Positions 35,328 through 48,451 of a stretch of 64,000 nt of DNA are shown in pieces. The position numbers were made by a program, and so were the translations under genes. Source of the DNA: Thermincola carboxydiphila. GTDB lineage: Bacteria > Bacillota > Thermincolia > Thermincolales > UBA2595. The notes beneath the pieces are model-generated. The model worked only from the letters and a program-made list of their open reading frames with translations, did no database searches and was not told the DNA's origin. Positions within the stretch are counted from its first letter, which is position 1; the number at the start of each line of letters is the position of its first letter. The stretch lies in NCBI GenBank assembly GCA_016841325.1, contig JAENZJ010000001.1:1-64000 (forward strand), written 5' to 3'.

Positions 35328-36374
35328 GTGGATTTAATGCAGAAAAAGACTGAGATGCTAAGTGTGACAGATGAGGATCTGGAAAGGGCGGCACAGCTAA
35401 TCCGGGAGGGCGGCCTGGTCGCTTTTCCCACTGAAACCGTATACGGCCTTGGCGCCAGCGCCATGGACCCGGCTGCGGTATCAGGAATCTTTACGGCCAA
35501 GGGACGTCCCGGTGATAATCCACTGATTGTCCATATTGCAGATGTTAGTCAGGTATACGGCCTGTCAGAGGATATCACCGTTCCGGCCCAAAGACTTATG
35601 GAAGCCTTCTGGCCGGGCCCTTTGACAGTGGTCCTGCCCAGAAAGCCGGGGGTTCCCGATGTGGTTACTGCGGGCCTGGACACAGTGGCGGTGCGCATGC
35701 CTGACCACCCGGTGGCCCTTGAGGTAATCAGGAGGGCCGGGGTACCGGTGGCTGCTCCTTCAGCCAACAGTTCCGGAAGGCCCAGCCCCACATCAGCCGC
35801 TCATGTTGCTGAAGACCTGGCCGGAAAAATAGATGCCGTTGTTGACGGGGGCCCGTGCCGCGTTGGGGTGGAATCCACAGTTGTTGACCTGACCACGGAG
35901 CCTCCGGTGATTCTGCGGCCAGGGGGAGTCACCCGGGAGGAGTTGGAGGGGGTCCTGGGGCACATGGAGACAGCCGCTTCTTTTACATATGGTCCTGTGG
36001 AAGCACCCAGGTCACCCGGAATGAAGTACCGCCACTATTCACCAAAGGCAGAAGTGGTTCTGGTGACAGGGGGGCAGCCTGAACGGGTCACTGAAAAAAT
36101 CAACGAATTAATATCCAGATACCACTGCCGGGGAAAACAGACAGGAGTCCTGGCAGCAGCGGAAACCGCCGGACGGTACAGGGCTGATGCCGTTTTTAAC
36201 CTCGGAAGCCGGGGGTGCCCAGAGGAAATTGCCAGGAACCTGTTTAACGGGCTGCGCAGTCTGGATATGCAGGGTGTTGACATAATAATCTCTGAGGGGT
36301 ATGCTGAAACAGGAATCGGGACTGCCGTGATGAACAGACTGAGGAAGGCTGCGGGCAGTATCATCGAGGTTTAG
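35328..36374 (+). CDS. ywlC: L-threonylcarbamoyladenylate synthase (YwlC/Sua5 type)
   Basis: About 348 residues: an N-terminal YrdC domain (GGLVAFPTETVYGLGASAMD, KGRPGDNPLIVHI, APSANSSGRPSPTSA) and a C-terminal Sua5 domain from about residue 225 (RSPGMKYRHYSPKAEV linker onward). It makes threonylcarbamoyl-AMP for the t6A37 modification of ANN-reading tRNAs. GTG 35328 lies nine bases after GAGAGGTG; GTG 35316 overlaps it. The prmC-ywlC-mntP-ywlE-rpiB-glyA order is as in Bacillus, apart from the transporter pair. Confidence 0.95.
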   Translation: MDLMQKKTEMLSVTDEDLERAAQLIREGGLVAFPTETVYGLGASAMDPAAVSGIFTAKGRPGDNPLIVHIADVSQVYGLSEDITVPAQRLMEAFWPGPLTVVLPRKPGVPDVVTAGLDTVAVRMPDHPVALEVIRRAGVPVAAPSANSSGRPSPTSAAHVAEDLAGKIDAVVDGGPCRVGVESTVVDLTTEPPVILRPGGVTREELEGVLGHMETAASFTYGPVEAPRSPGMKYRHYSPKAEVVLVTGGQPERVTEKINELISRYHCRGKQTGVLAAAETAGRYRADAVFNLGSRGCPEEIARNLFNGLRSLDMQGVDIIISEGYAETGIGTAVMNRLRKAAGSIIEV

Positions 36375-36386
36375 GAGGAGACAATC

Positions 36387-36932
36387 TTGGGGTTGGGAAC
36401 AATTTTTGCCCTGGCTCTGGCGCTCAGCGCTGATGCGTTTTCTTTTTCCCTGGGGCTGGGGATGACCGGGGTAAATAAAAGACAGGTTTATTTGATAAGC
36501 CTTACTATATTGGTATTTCATATAATTATGCCGCTGGCGGGTTACTTTGCCGGAGGTTTTGTGGGCTCTTTTCTCGGCAGATGGGCCGGTTACGCCGGCG
36601 CCGCTGTCCTGATGGTGCTTGGACTGAGGATGGTCTGGGAAGGGTTTTCCCAACATCAGGAGGAGAATTTTTCCCGGTACATCCTTACGAGTGTTTATGG
36701 TATTGTGGTATTGGGAGTGACTGTCAGTATCGATGCCCTCAGTGTGGGCTTTTCCCTGGGGACCCAGCAGGTGGCAGTCGGACTGGCGGCAGGTGTTATC
36801 GGGGTTGTTTCCGGAATCATGACATTTTTTGGACTGGAATTTGGCAGAAAGGTCGGGGAATGGATGGGCCGGCGTGCCGTGGTGGCAGGAGGTTCTGTCC
36901 TGGTGTTGATTGGAGTAAGAATGTTTTTCTGA
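36387..36932 (+). CDS. mntP: MntP-type manganese efflux pump
   Basis: A 181-residue protein with six helices in two homologous halves, each with the conserved Asp motif (LSADAFSFSLGLG and SIDALSVGFSLG). MntP exports Mn2+. B. subtilis ywlD, the mntP homologue, sits in the same place. TTG start after AGGAGGAG. No yybP-ykoY manganese riboswitch is visible upstream, so its regulation differs from the B. subtilis gene. Confidence 0.92.
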   Translation: MGLGTIFALALALSADAFSFSLGLGMTGVNKRQVYLISLTILVFHIIMPLAGYFAGGFVGSFLGRWAGYAGAAVLMVLGLRMVWEGFSQHQEENFSRYILTSVYGIVVLGVTVSIDALSVGFSLGTQQVAVGLAAGVIGVVSGIMTFFGLEFGRKVGEWMGRRAVVAGGSVLVLIGVRMFF

Positions 36933-36948
36933 TAGAGGGTGGTTTGCT

Positions 36949-37416
36949 TTGAAAATTACGTTTGTGTGTACCGGCAACACGTGCCGCAGCATTATGGCAG
37001 AAGCGCTGGCCAGACAAATCCTGAGCGAAACCGGGGATAGCGCTGAAATTGAGTTCACCTCTGCGGGATTAATGGCATTTCCCGGCATGCCGGCATCTGA
37101 GCAGGCCTGTGAGGTAATGGCCGGTTCGGGAATTGATATTTCCTCACATATGGCGCGGCCCTTTACAGAGGCCATGGCGCGGGAAGCAGATCTGGTACTT
37201 ACCATGACTGCTGCCCATAAAAGGGCCCTGGCCGAAAAATTCCCCTGGCTGGGTGACAGGCTGTATACCCTTGCAGAGTATGCCGGAGCCGGGGAAGCCG
37301 ATATATCTGACCCGTTTGGACAACCTGTTGCCGTCTACAGGGAAAGTGCCCGGGAAATCCGGGAACTGGCGGCAAAGGTGATACATAAGATATTGCAGCA
37401 GGAAAAACGGAACTGA
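36949..37416 (+). CDS. ywlE: Low-molecular-weight protein arginine/tyrosine phosphatase (YwlE-like)
   Basis: A 155-residue LMW-PTP fold. The P-loop CTGNTCRS near residue 7 has the C(X)5R signature with Thr at position +4 (GNTCRS), the feature that gives B. subtilis YwlE specificity for phosphoarginine. The general-acid DP pair is in DISDPFGQPV. Its position between mntP and rpiB is conserved. TTG start after AGGGTGG. Protein-arginine phosphatase activity is inferred from the Thr signature. Confidence 0.92.
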   Translation: MKITFVCTGNTCRSIMAEALARQILSETGDSAEIEFTSAGLMAFPGMPASEQACEVMAGSGIDISSHMARPFTEAMAREADLVLTMTAAHKRALAEKFPWLGDRLYTLAEYAGAGEADISDPFGQPVAVYRESAREIRELAAKVIHKILQQEKRN

Positions 37417-37531
37417 TGGATTAAGAAAACGGGAATTAATGCAGCAGGGAAACCGGAATTAATGTAGAACTGTAAACTGTGGAAATTGTAAAGTTTTGTA
37501 GAAATTCGTTAATTTGATACAGGAGGCACAT

Positions 37532-38002
37532 ATGACTGAGTCCCAGACAAACAAAGAAACTCTGACAGTAGCCATAGGTTCAGACCATGCCGGCTTCAGG
37601 CTGAAAAAAGAAATAAACAGGATGCTCCAGGAAGAAGGGTATTCCTTTAAGGATTTCGGTACTTTTTCCGAGGAGTCGGTGGATTACCCTGACATTGCCA
37701 TTGATGTTGCCAAAGCGGTCAGGTCAGGGGAGTACCAAAGGGGAATCCTTATCTGCGGCACCGGAATAGGTATCGGGATAGCCGCCAATAAAATGGAGGG
37801 CATCCGGGCTGCCCTGTGTCATGATACATTTTCTGCCAAGGCCTCCCGGGAGCACAATGATGCCAATATTCTCACAATGGGAGAACGTATTGTGGGGCCC
37901 GGTCTGGCCAGGGATATTGCCGCTGTCTGGCTGCAGACTGATTTTGCCGGCGGCCGCCATGCACGGAGGGTGCAAAAAATTATTGACTTTGAAAAAAAGT
38001 AG
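37532..38002 (+). CDS. rpiB: Ribose-5-phosphate isomerase B
   Basis: A 156-residue RpiB/LacAB sugar isomerase with AIGSDHAGFRLKKEI and the catalytic Cys loop GILICGTGIGIGIAANK. It interconverts ribose-5-phosphate and ribulose-5-phosphate. ATG 37532 is set by CAGGAGGCAC. Upstream of glyA by 18 bases. Confidence 0.96.
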   Translation: MTESQTNKETLTVAIGSDHAGFRLKKEINRMLQEEGYSFKDFGTFSEESVDYPDIAIDVAKAVRSGEYQRGILICGTGIGIGIAANKMEGIRAALCHDTFSAKASREHNDANILTMGERIVGPGLARDIAAVWLQTDFAGGRHARRVQKIIDFEKK

Positions 38003-38020
38003 TGATGATGTGGGGAGGAA

Positions 38021-39274
38021 ATGGTTGTGGATGATGAACTTTATTTTGTAAAACAGACAGACCCTGAGGTGGCTGAAGCAATTGCCAAGGAAAAGCACCG
38101 CCAGCAGAACAATATTGAACTGATTGCCTCGGAGAATTTTGTCAGCCGGGCGGTGATGGCTGCACAGGGAGCGGTCCTGACCAATAAATATGCTGAAGGA
38201 TACCCGGGCAGGCGTTATTACGGCGGCTGTGAATATGTTGATATAGTGGAAGAACTGGCCATAAAGAGGGCCAAAGAACTGTTTGGCGCCGAGTATGCCA
38301 ACGTTCAGCCACATTCAGGCGCCCAGGCCAATATGGCAGTCTATTTTGCCATGCTGAAACCGGGAGATACCGTCCTGGGGATGAACCTGAGCCATGGCGG
38401 CCACCTTACACACGGCAGTCCGGTGAACATGTCGGGAAAATACTTTAATTTTGTGGCCTATGGGGTTGAAAAGGAAACCGGGAGAATCAACTATGAAAAA
38501 CTGTTTGGCCTTGCCTTTGAGCACAAACCCAAAATGATTGTGGCCGGGGCCAGCGCATATCCCCGGATTATTGATTTTGTACAGCTTAAAGAAATAGCCG
38601 AAGAGGTAGGGGCCATGCTGATGGTTGATATGGCCCACATTGCCGGGTTGGTGGCAGCAGACCTGCACCCGTCCCCGGTACCTCACGCTGACTTTGTTAC
38701 CACAACGACACACAAGACACTGCGCGGCCCCAGGGGCGGGATGATCCTGTGCCGGGAGAAGTATGGTGCAGCTATTGACAAGTCGGTGTTCCCGGGAATC
38801 CAGGGCGGACCCCTGATGCATGTTATTGCTGCCAAGGCAGTTGCCCTGAAGGAGGCCCTGGCACCTGATTTCAGGAAATATCAGGAGCAGGTCGTTAAAA
38901 ATGCCAGGGCCCTGGCTGATTTCCTGATGCAGCGGGGATTTGAAATTGTGTCCGGAGGAACCGACAACCACCTGATGCTTGTTGACCTCAGGAATAAAGG
39001 GATTACCGGCAAGGAGGCAGAAGCTGTCCTTGATAAGGTTGGGGTAACAGTTAACAAGAATGCTATTCCCTTTGACCCCCAGAGCCCTCTGGTGACCAGC
39101 GGGATCAGGATCGGGACCCCGGCTGCCACCAGCAGGGGTATGGAGGAAAAGGCCATGGAAACAGTTGCCGAAATAATTGATACAGCTATCAGCGGGCGGG
39201 ATGATGAGGCAAAGCTCACCAAAGCACGGAACATGGTACACGACCTGTGCCATCAATATCCACTGTATAACTAG
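38021..39274 (+). CDS. glyA: Serine hydroxymethyltransferase
   Basis: A 417-residue PLP enzyme. It has the N-terminal [25 protein letters not shown] and the Schiff-base lysine in [14 protein letters not shown]. It converts serine and tetrahydrofolate to glycine and methylene-THF. The ribosome binding site GGGGAGG is very close to ATG 38021, and GTG 38027 with eight-base spacing is an alternative start two codons in. Confidence 0.97.
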   Translation: MVVDDELYFVKQTDPEVAEAIAKEKHRQQNNIELIASENFVSRAVMAAQGAVLTNKYAEGYPGRRYYGGCEYVDIVEELAIKRAKELFGAEYANVQPHSGAQANMAVYFAMLKPGDTVLGMNLSHGGHLTHGSPVNMSGKYFNFVAYGVEKETGRINYEKLFGLAFEHKPKMIVAGASAYPRIIDFVQLKEIAEEVGAMLMVDMAHIAGLVAADLHPSPVPHADFVTTTTHKTLRGPRGGMILCREKYGAAIDKSVFPGIQGGPLMHVIAAKAVALKEALAPDFRKYQEQVVKNARALADFLMQRGFEIVSGGTDNHLMLVDLRNKGITGKEAEAVLDKVGVTVNKNAIPFDPQSPLVTSGIRIGTPAATSRGMEEKAMETVAEIIDTAISGRDDEAKLTKARNMVHDLCHQYPLYN

Positions 39275-39317
39275 TGCCCCTTCAAGTATCGTTGACCTTA
39301 ACTAGCGAGGTGAGTCC

Positions 39318-40496
39318 GTGAAACCGGATATACGTGTAAATTCGATCAATCCCCTAAAAGTACTCACAGTGTTTGGCACGCGTCCTGAAGCCATTAAAAT
39401 GGCGCCTTTGGTTAAAAAAATGGAAGATGACCCTGAAATCAGGTGCAGTGTTGCTGTTACTGCACAACACCGTGAAATGCTGGACCAAGTTCTAGAATTA
39501 TTTCACATTAAACCTGCATATGATTTAAATATAATGCTTCCTAATCAGACCCTTTATGAAATAACCACCAGGGCGCTGGCGGGGCTAAAAGATATTTTGG
39601 AACAGGAAAAACCGGATATTGTTCTGGTACATGGGGATACTACTACTACATTTGTTGCCAGTCTGGCCGCTTTTTACCGGCAGATTAGGGTCGGGCATGT
39701 GGAAGCAGGGCTGCGTACCGGGAATATATATTCTCCGTACCCGGAAGAGATGAACCGGAGACTGACCGGTTCCATAGCCCAATTTCACTTTGCTCCTACT
39801 GCTGCGGCAAAGGCAAACCTCCTCAGGGAGGGTGTCGGGGCTGAGCATATCCTGGTAACCGGTAATACGGTTATTGATGCTCTGTTGGCTACCGTAAGGG
39901 ATGAGTATGTTTTCGGGGACAGCACTCTGGACAGTATTGACTATACCCGGCGGAAGGTGTTTGTGGTGACCACCCACCGCCGGGAAAACCTGGGCGCACC
40001 CCTGAAAAATGTTTACCGGGCCCTGAGGGCTGTGGTGGAAAACTATCCTGAAGTTGAAATCGTTTTCCCTGTACATAAGAATCCCAAGGTAAAGGAAGCG
40101 GTCAATGAGGTGCTGGGCGGGGTCGGGAGGGTCCACCTGACAGACCCCCTTGACTATGCTCCCTTTGTTAACCTGATGAATAAGTCTTGTTTGGTACTGA
40201 CTGATTCCGGAGGGCTGCAGGAAGAGGCTCCTTCTTTGGGTAAACCGGTGCTGGTGCTCAGGGACACCACCGAAAGGCCGGAAGCGGTTGAGGCCGGGAC
40301 GGTGAAGATGGTGGGTACTGATGAGGAAGCGATTTACAGCCAGTGTAAAATACTGCTGGAGAATCCTGAAGAGTATAGCAGGATGGCAAGTGCGGTAAAT
40401 CCATATGGAGATGGCCAGGCGTGCGGGAGGATTGTCTCAGGGTTGAAATACTTTCTTGGCTTAAACCGCAGGAAACCGGAGGAATTCACAGCATAA
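39318..40496 (+). CDS. wecB: UDP-N-acetylglucosamine 2-epimerase (non-hydrolysing)
   Basis: A 392-residue GT-B fold epimerase: KVLTVFGTRPEAIKMAPLV at the start, VVTAQHREMLDQVL, VHGDTTTTF, GHVEAGLRTGNIYSPYPEEMNR and the C-terminal TDSGGLQEEAPSLGKPVLVLR. It produces UDP-ManNAc for teichoic acid or capsule. B. subtilis mnaA is in the same place upstream of the atp operon. GTG start after GCGAGGTGA. Confidence 0.95.
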   Translation: MKPDIRVNSINPLKVLTVFGTRPEAIKMAPLVKKMEDDPEIRCSVAVTAQHREMLDQVLELFHIKPAYDLNIMLPNQTLYEITTRALAGLKDILEQEKPDIVLVHGDTTTTFVASLAAFYRQIRVGHVEAGLRTGNIYSPYPEEMNRRLTGSIAQFHFAPTAAAKANLLREGVGAEHILVTGNTVIDALLATVRDEYVFGDSTLDSIDYTRRKVFVVTTHRRENLGAPLKNVYRALRAVVENYPEVEIVFPVHKNPKVKEAVNEVLGGVGRVHLTDPLDYAPFVNLMNKSCLVLTDSGGLQEEAPSLGKPVLVLRDTTERPEAVEAGTVKMVGTDEEAIYSQCKILLENPEEYSRMASAVNPYGDGQACGRIVSGLKYFLGLNRRKPEEFTA

Positions 40497-40705
40497 TAAC
40501 CTTGTGAAAAAAAATCTTAAAAATTATCCTCAAAAAAAAGGAATTTGTAAAAAAAGAGAGAATATAGAGTACGTTATAAATTCTGCAGTGGTTTTTCCGG
40601 ACATATAATGTAGACCTTCTGCTAAGGTAAAAGGTATTATGTTTATGTCTTTTTGTAAGTGTATTGTGTTCAAAAAATTTTGAGAATTGAGAAATATTTC
40701 CCTGT

Positions 40706-40733
40706 TTGACCTAATATAATGAACAAGTATAAT
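40706..40733 (+). promoter_or_regulatory. Promoter of the ATP synthase operon
   Basis: TTGACC (40706-40711), a 16-base spacer, TATAAT (40728-40733), 77 bases before the first atp gene. The 313-base stretch 40497-40809 is AT-rich and otherwise holds no gene I can support. Confidence 0.7.
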
Positions 40734-40809
40734 GAAAACAAGGTTACTTCCGGCACCGGTTTGACAGAAAACAGCTCTTTTCCATAAGCCCCCCAAAGAG
40801 GGTGTAAAG

Positions 40810-41034
40810 ATGAAAAAAGACGAGAAATACCAGAGCTACAAGGCTGTTGGCCTTATTATGTCTGCTGGTATGACAATGGCCGTATCGGTCGCATTCGGCT
40901 ATTTTGCCGGGAGCTGGCTGGATAAGTATTTTGGGACAAAACCCTGGTTGACACTGATTATGTTTCTTCTGGGGACAGCGGCAGGTCTTAAGTCCTTGTA
41001 CGACTTGGCCTTTCCCAAAAAGGGGAGGGACTAG
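40810..41034 (+). CDS. atpZ: AtpZ/AtpI-type small membrane protein
   Basis: A 74-residue protein with two membrane helices (AVGLIMSAGMTMAVSVAFGYFAG and WLTLIMFLLGTAAGLKSLYDL), the AtpZ pattern. In alkaliphilic Bacillus, AtpZ and AtpI associate and have been linked to Mg2+/Ca2+ supply for the ATP synthase. First gene of the atp operon, four bases before the next gene. Confidence 0.82.
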   Translation: MKKDEKYQSYKAVGLIMSAGMTMAVSVAFGYFAGSWLDKYFGTKPWLTLIMFLLGTAAGLKSLYDLAFPKKGRD

Positions 41035-41038
41035 AGTT

Positions 41039-41569
41039 ATGGCAGTCGATACCCCGCGGGTTCAGCGAGGCATAGCAAAATGGTCATTGCTGGCAACCAT
41101 ACTGATAGGCGGACTGGCCTATTTATTCGGACTGAAACAGTTGGCCTACGGTTTGGTGTTTGGGGTCGGACTATGTATAATTAACTACAGGGTTGTTGGA
41201 GTAATTCTTGATGTCGCCTTTAAAATGGCATCACCTGATTTGGCCAGGGTCATAAGTTTTGCCAGCTATCATGTCAGGTTTTGGTTAATTGTAATTATTC
41301 TGTACATAGTTATACCGCGGACCCATTATCTGTTTGCAATCGGTACCTTTATCGGTCTCCTGCTGCCAAAGATGATAATGGGAGTTTATGTGGTGCTCAA
41401 CACCGAAGAAGAGTGGTGGAAAACAGAGGCTGAGAATGCTGAACCGGTTTCCGGAAATGTAGAAGTGGAAAAACCGAAGGACCTGCCGGAGGGGATACGG
41501 TTCCCCGGTCTGGATTTTGACGAAAGGTACCAGGCAGATCCCAGGTTCAATGATACGGACAGACTTTAG
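41039..41569 (+). CDS. atpI: ATP synthase subunit I (AtpI)-like protein
   Basis: A 176-residue protein whose first 110 residues contain four hydrophobic helices of the AtpI type, followed by a polar C-terminal tail of about 60 residues (EEEWWKTEAENAEPVSGNV onward) that typical AtpI proteins lack. AtpI assists c-ring assembly. The tail is acidic and proline-containing and probably cytoplasmic. Confidence 0.78.
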   Translation: MAVDTPRVQRGIAKWSLLATILIGGLAYLFGLKQLAYGLVFGVGLCIINYRVVGVILDVAFKMASPDLARVISFASYHVRFWLIVIILYIVIPRTHYLFAIGTFIGLLLPKMIMGVYVVLNTEEEWWKTEAENAEPVSGNVEVEKPKDLPEGIRFPGLDFDERYQADPRFNDTDRL

Positions 41570-41672
41570 AGACATTAATTATAACTTTAAAGGTTTTCAC
41601 GATTGGAAATACTACAAGATATCTTATAAAAAGATATATAATTTATAAGTTTTAGCAAAGGAGGTGGGAACA

Positions 41673-42672
<1,000 letters not shown>

Positions 42673-42703
42673 GTGTTATTTGGTAAGTTTCGTATATCAA
42701 CTA

Positions 42704-42749
42704 AGGCGATAGAGATCAGGGAAGGTAGAACCTTGGTCTCTTTTCGCCT
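42704..42749 (+). other. Intra-operon hairpin between atpE and atpF
   Basis: AGGCGA-T-AGAGA ... AAGGT-AGA-ACCTT ... TCTCT-TTCGCCT forms a long interrupted stem in the 121-base gap after atpE. It has no T-run, so it is more likely an mRNA-stabilising or processing structure than a terminator. It could favour the high c-subunit output the c-ring needs. Confidence 0.65.
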
Positions 42750-42793
42750 AAAACAGGGTTTTGAATGATTGCAGAGAGGGGGTTTTCGGATAG

Positions 42794-43303
42794 ATGGGAG
42801 CAATTCTTGAGAGCTTGGGTTTTGAATTTCCCAAGTTTCTGTGGCAGGTAGTCAACTTCCTTATTCTATTGTTCCTTTTGAAGAAGTTTGCGTACAAACC
42901 GATTCTCAATATGCTGGATGAACGCAAGAAGTCCATTGAAGACGCCATAAATAACGCTGAAACCGCCAAGAACGAAGCAGAAAAAATGCGCAAAGAATAT
43001 GAGACCCGTCTGGCTGAAGCCAAACAGGAAGCCCAGGAGATTATGGCTAAAGCCACCAAGCTGGGTGAAGAAATGAAGCATGAGATTGTAGCGAATGCGC
43101 AAAGCGAGGCAACAAAAGCAATTCAAAAGGCTCAGGAAGAAATCAAGAGGGAAAAAGACCAGGCTATCGCCGCTCTGCGTGACGAGGTGGCTGTTCTGGC
43201 AGTAATGGCTGCCGGGAAGGTTCTGGGCAAGTCAATCAGTGTTGAAGATCACGAAAAACTGGTCAAAGAATTTGTCTCAGAGGTAGGGGATCTTAAATGC
43301 TAG
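42794..43303 (+). CDS. atpF: ATP synthase Fo subunit b
   Basis: A 169-residue protein with one N-terminal membrane helix (FLWQVVNFLILLFLLKKFAYKP) and a long charged helical coiled coil forming the peripheral stalk. The end overlaps atpH by seven bases. Confidence 0.95.
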   Translation: MGAILESLGFEFPKFLWQVVNFLILLFLLKKFAYKPILNMLDERKKSIEDAINNAETAKNEAEKMRKEYETRLAEAKQEAQEIMAKATKLGEEMKHEIVANAQSEATKAIQKAQEEIKREKDQAIAALRDEVAVLAVMAAGKVLGKSISVEDHEKLVKEFVSEVGDLKC

Positions 43304-43863
43304 AGAATGCCGTTGCCCGCAGGTATTCGAATGCTTTTTTTGCTATTGCGCAGGAAAAAGGTTTGACAGATCAGCTGGAAACAGAACTGAAGGACGTTGT
43401 TGATACTATTTACAGCAACGAAGACCTGAGAAAGGTTATGGAACACCAGCTGGTATCTCCTGAAGAGAAAAAGGCCATTTTGGAAAAGGTCTTTTCCGGG
43501 GAGATTTCCGAACTAACCATTAATTTTTTGAATGTGGTTATTGAGAAATACCGTGCTTCATACATCCATGCCATTTATGAGGAATTTGTTTCATATGCCA
43601 ATGAAGCGCGTAATATGGCTGATGCCCAGCTGAAGTCTGCTGCAGAACTGACCGAAGCCGACATAGCCCTGATCAAGGCCAAGCTGTCTGAGGTAACCGG
43701 AAAGACCGTAAGGCTCCAGTCAGAGGTGGACCCCAGCCTGATAGGCGGGGTTGTGGTGCGTATCGGAGACAAGGTTATTGACAGCAGCCTGGTGGGCAGA
43801 TTGGAGAAACTTAAGGAGAATCTTCTGCAAATCGAAGTTAAGGAGATAGGGGTGAGGAACTAA
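43297..43863 (+). CDS. atpH: ATP synthase F1 subunit delta
   Basis: A 188-residue OSCP-type subunit: N-terminal helical domain (VARRYSNAFFAIAQEKG) and the conserved C-terminal DPSLIGGVVVRIGDKVIDSS. It joins F1 to the b-subunit stalk. Three bases from atpA... the stop codon TAA ends at 43863 and atpA starts at the next base. Confidence 0.96.
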   Translation: MLENAVARRYSNAFFAIAQEKGLTDQLETELKDVVDTIYSNEDLRKVMEHQLVSPEEKKAILEKVFSGEISELTINFLNVVIEKYRASYIHAIYEEFVSYANEARNMADAQLKSAAELTEADIALIKAKLSEVTGKTVRLQSEVDPSLIGGVVVRIGDKVIDSSLVGRLEKLKENLLQIEVKEIGVRN

Positions 43864-45369
<1,506 letters not shown>

Positions 45370-45420
45370 CTGACTGGTCTGGTAATGCAGATACAGAAAT
45401 AAAGGTGGTGAGAAATCGAT

Positions 45421-46278
45421 ATGGCAAGTGCACGCGACCTGCGACGCAGGATTAAGAGTATCAAAAGTACTCAGCAGATTACCAAAGCCATGAAGATGGT
45501 GGCTGCGGCAAATTTACGCAAGTCACAGGAGCGGGTTATGGCAGCACGCCCTTTTGCCGGGAAGATAAAAGAGGTGTTGTCCCGGCTGACTTCTGCCAAT
45601 TCGGGAGTAAGTCACCCACTGCTGGAGGTGCGTGAACCCAACAATGTCTGTTATGTGCTGATAACTGGTGACCGGGGTTTGTGTGGCGGCTATAATGCCA
45701 ACATTATCCGGAGAAATGCCATGATGCTGTATGATAAGCCCGGAAGCATGGTTGCTATAGGCCGTAAAGGGCGTGACTTCTTTCGCCGCAGGGGTTATGA
45801 CATAAAATCCGAGTTTGTGGGCCTTGGTGATGAGATGCCATTCGGTATTGCCAAGGAAATCGGGCAGACTCTGGTAAATTATTATGTAAAAGGCGTATTT
45901 GATGAGGTTTACCTGGTATACACCGAATTCAAGTCTGCGATGACACAGATACCGACAACCATGAAGCTGCTGCCTGTTGAACCGCCGGCACGAAATGAGG
46001 GAGAAAAGGGTACTACAACTATAGACTATATTTATGAGCCGGATCCCGAAGAACTGCTGGCCGAACTGCTGCCCAAGTATATTGAAACAACTATATACAG
46101 AGCGCTTTTGGAATCCAAAGCCAGTGAACATGGAGCCAGGATGACTGCAATGGGTTCGGCAACAGATAATGCCACAGAGATGATTGACAAACTTACCCTT
46201 TCCCTGAACAGAGCGCGGCAGGCGGCAATTACCAAGGAGATTTCGGAAATTGTTGGTGGTGCAAACGCGTTAGATTAA
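45421..46278 (+). CDS. atpG: ATP synthase F1 subunit gamma
   Basis: A 285-residue rotor shaft: [20 protein letters not shown] at the N-terminus and [20 protein letters not shown] at the C-terminus form the coiled coil; the central Rossmann-like domain begins [28 protein letters not shown] precedes the ATG. Confidence 0.97.
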   Translation: MASARDLRRRIKSIKSTQQITKAMKMVAAANLRKSQERVMAARPFAGKIKEVLSRLTSANSGVSHPLLEVREPNNVCYVLITGDRGLCGGYNANIIRRNAMMLYDKPGSMVAIGRKGRDFFRRRGYDIKSEFVGLGDEMPFGIAKEIGQTLVNYYVKGVFDEVYLVYTEFKSAMTQIPTTMKLLPVEPPARNEGEKGTTTIDYIYEPDPEELLAELLPKYIETTIYRALLESKASEHGARMTAMGSATDNATEMIDKLTLSLNRARQAAITKEISEIVGGANALD

Positions 46279-46302
46279 TGCGATAGGAGGGAAAACGCTT
46301 AA

Positions 46303-47727
<1,425 letters not shown>

Positions 47728-47729
47728 TT

Positions 47730-48137
47730 ATGGCTGACAGGAACGTCGTTGTTGAGATAGTGACACCTGAACGCATTGTGTACAGTGAACCGGCAGATTT
47801 TGTTGTTGTTCCCGGTATCGAGGGCTACCTTGGTATCCTGCCCTTGCACGCTCCGATTGTGTCCGGTTTAAATATCGGTGTGTTAAAGGTAATCAAAGAC
47901 GGTAAAGAAACCAAGGTTGCTATCAGCGGCGGGTTCATGGAAGTTAATGACAACAAAGCTGTTATCCTTGCAGATACAGCAGAGCGAGCTGATGAAATTG
48001 ATGTCAACAGGGCCAGGGAAGCGCGGGAACGCGCTGAGCAGAGACTGGCCAACAAGTCTTATGATATTGATGTAGCCAGAGCTGAGATGGCCCTGAGAAG
48101 GGCTATCACGAGGCTGAAGGCTTCCGGAAAAGAATAG
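47730..48137 (+). CDS. atpC: ATP synthase F1 subunit epsilon
   Basis: A 135-residue subunit: N-terminal beta sandwich (VEIVTPERIVYSEPADFVVVPG, then GYLGILPLHAP) and two C-terminal helices (ANKSYDIDVARAEMALRRAITRLK). It couples rotor and catalytic head and can inhibit ATP hydrolysis. Last gene of the operon. Confidence 0.96.
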   Translation: MADRNVVVEIVTPERIVYSEPADFVVVPGIEGYLGILPLHAPIVSGLNIGVLKVIKDGKETKVAISGGFMEVNDNKAVILADTAERADEIDVNRAREARERAEQRLANKSYDIDVARAEMALRRAITRLKASGKE

Positions 48138-48145
48138 GCTGTGCA

Positions 48146-48187
48146 AAAAGCTCCCGGGTTTGGCGACAAATCCGGGGGTTTTTTTGC
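48146..48187 (+). terminator. Intrinsic terminator of the atp operon
   Basis: CCCGGGTTTG pairs with CAAATCCGGG around 48153-48175, followed by GGGTTTTTTTG. A second, degraded version of the same sequence (GGATTTGGCGGGACCCGGG) appears at about 48633, on the far side of the repeat array. Confidence 0.8.
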
Positions 48188-48194
48188 GTAAAAT

Positions 48195-48309
48195 GGGGGA
48201 ACAAATGATTCCTCTGCAGGGCGGAACTCAACCGGCAGCCACTCCCGCGCAGCGGGTCGTGGGCCGGTTGACGTTCCAACGCCCTGCTTGAGGAACCATT
48301 TGTTCCCCC
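48195..48309. repeat. 115-nt near-perfect hairpin at the start of the repeat array
   Basis: The arm 48195-48236 (GGGGGAACAAATG-TTCCTC-CAGGGCG ... CAACCGGC) is matched in inverse by 48263-48309, with a CCCGC-GCA-GCGGG apex at 48244-48256. Its right arm is also the first half of the direct repeat that follows. The apex and general plan resemble the hairpin at 10585-10707. Confidence 0.8.
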
Positions 48310-48385
48310 TTACGTAAAAAAACCGGATATACTGATATAGGACCGGAGGACGTCCCGACGCCTTCGCTAAGGAACAACCAACCCC
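48259..48385. repeat. 127-bp direct repeat, copy 1
   Basis: This begins GTGGGCCGGTTGACG and ends CAACCAACCCC, and is repeated at 48452-48578 with only about two substitutions (period 193 bases). It consists of two related sub-units, A (GGCCGGTTGACGT-CC-ACGCCCTGCTTGAGGAAC) and B (GGACCGGAGGACGTCCC-ACGCCTTCGCTAAGGAAC). The stretch between the copies (48386-48451) ends with the same GGAT-TACTGAT lead-in. No protein-coding signal on either strand looks real. Confidence 0.85.
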
Positions 48386-48451
48386 CACACCGGAACAACC
48401 AAACAGGAAACATCTGACGCACCTTTTACGAAAAAAATCGGATTTACTGAT

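Noticed and set aside
36933-36948. Manganese riboswitch control of mntP
   Set aside because: Neither this spacer nor the 12-base spacer before mntP can hold a yybP-ykoY element.
40530-40796. Minus-strand ORF in the atp leader
   Set aside because: AT-rich low-complexity frame, no ribosome binding site, and it overlaps the atp promoter.
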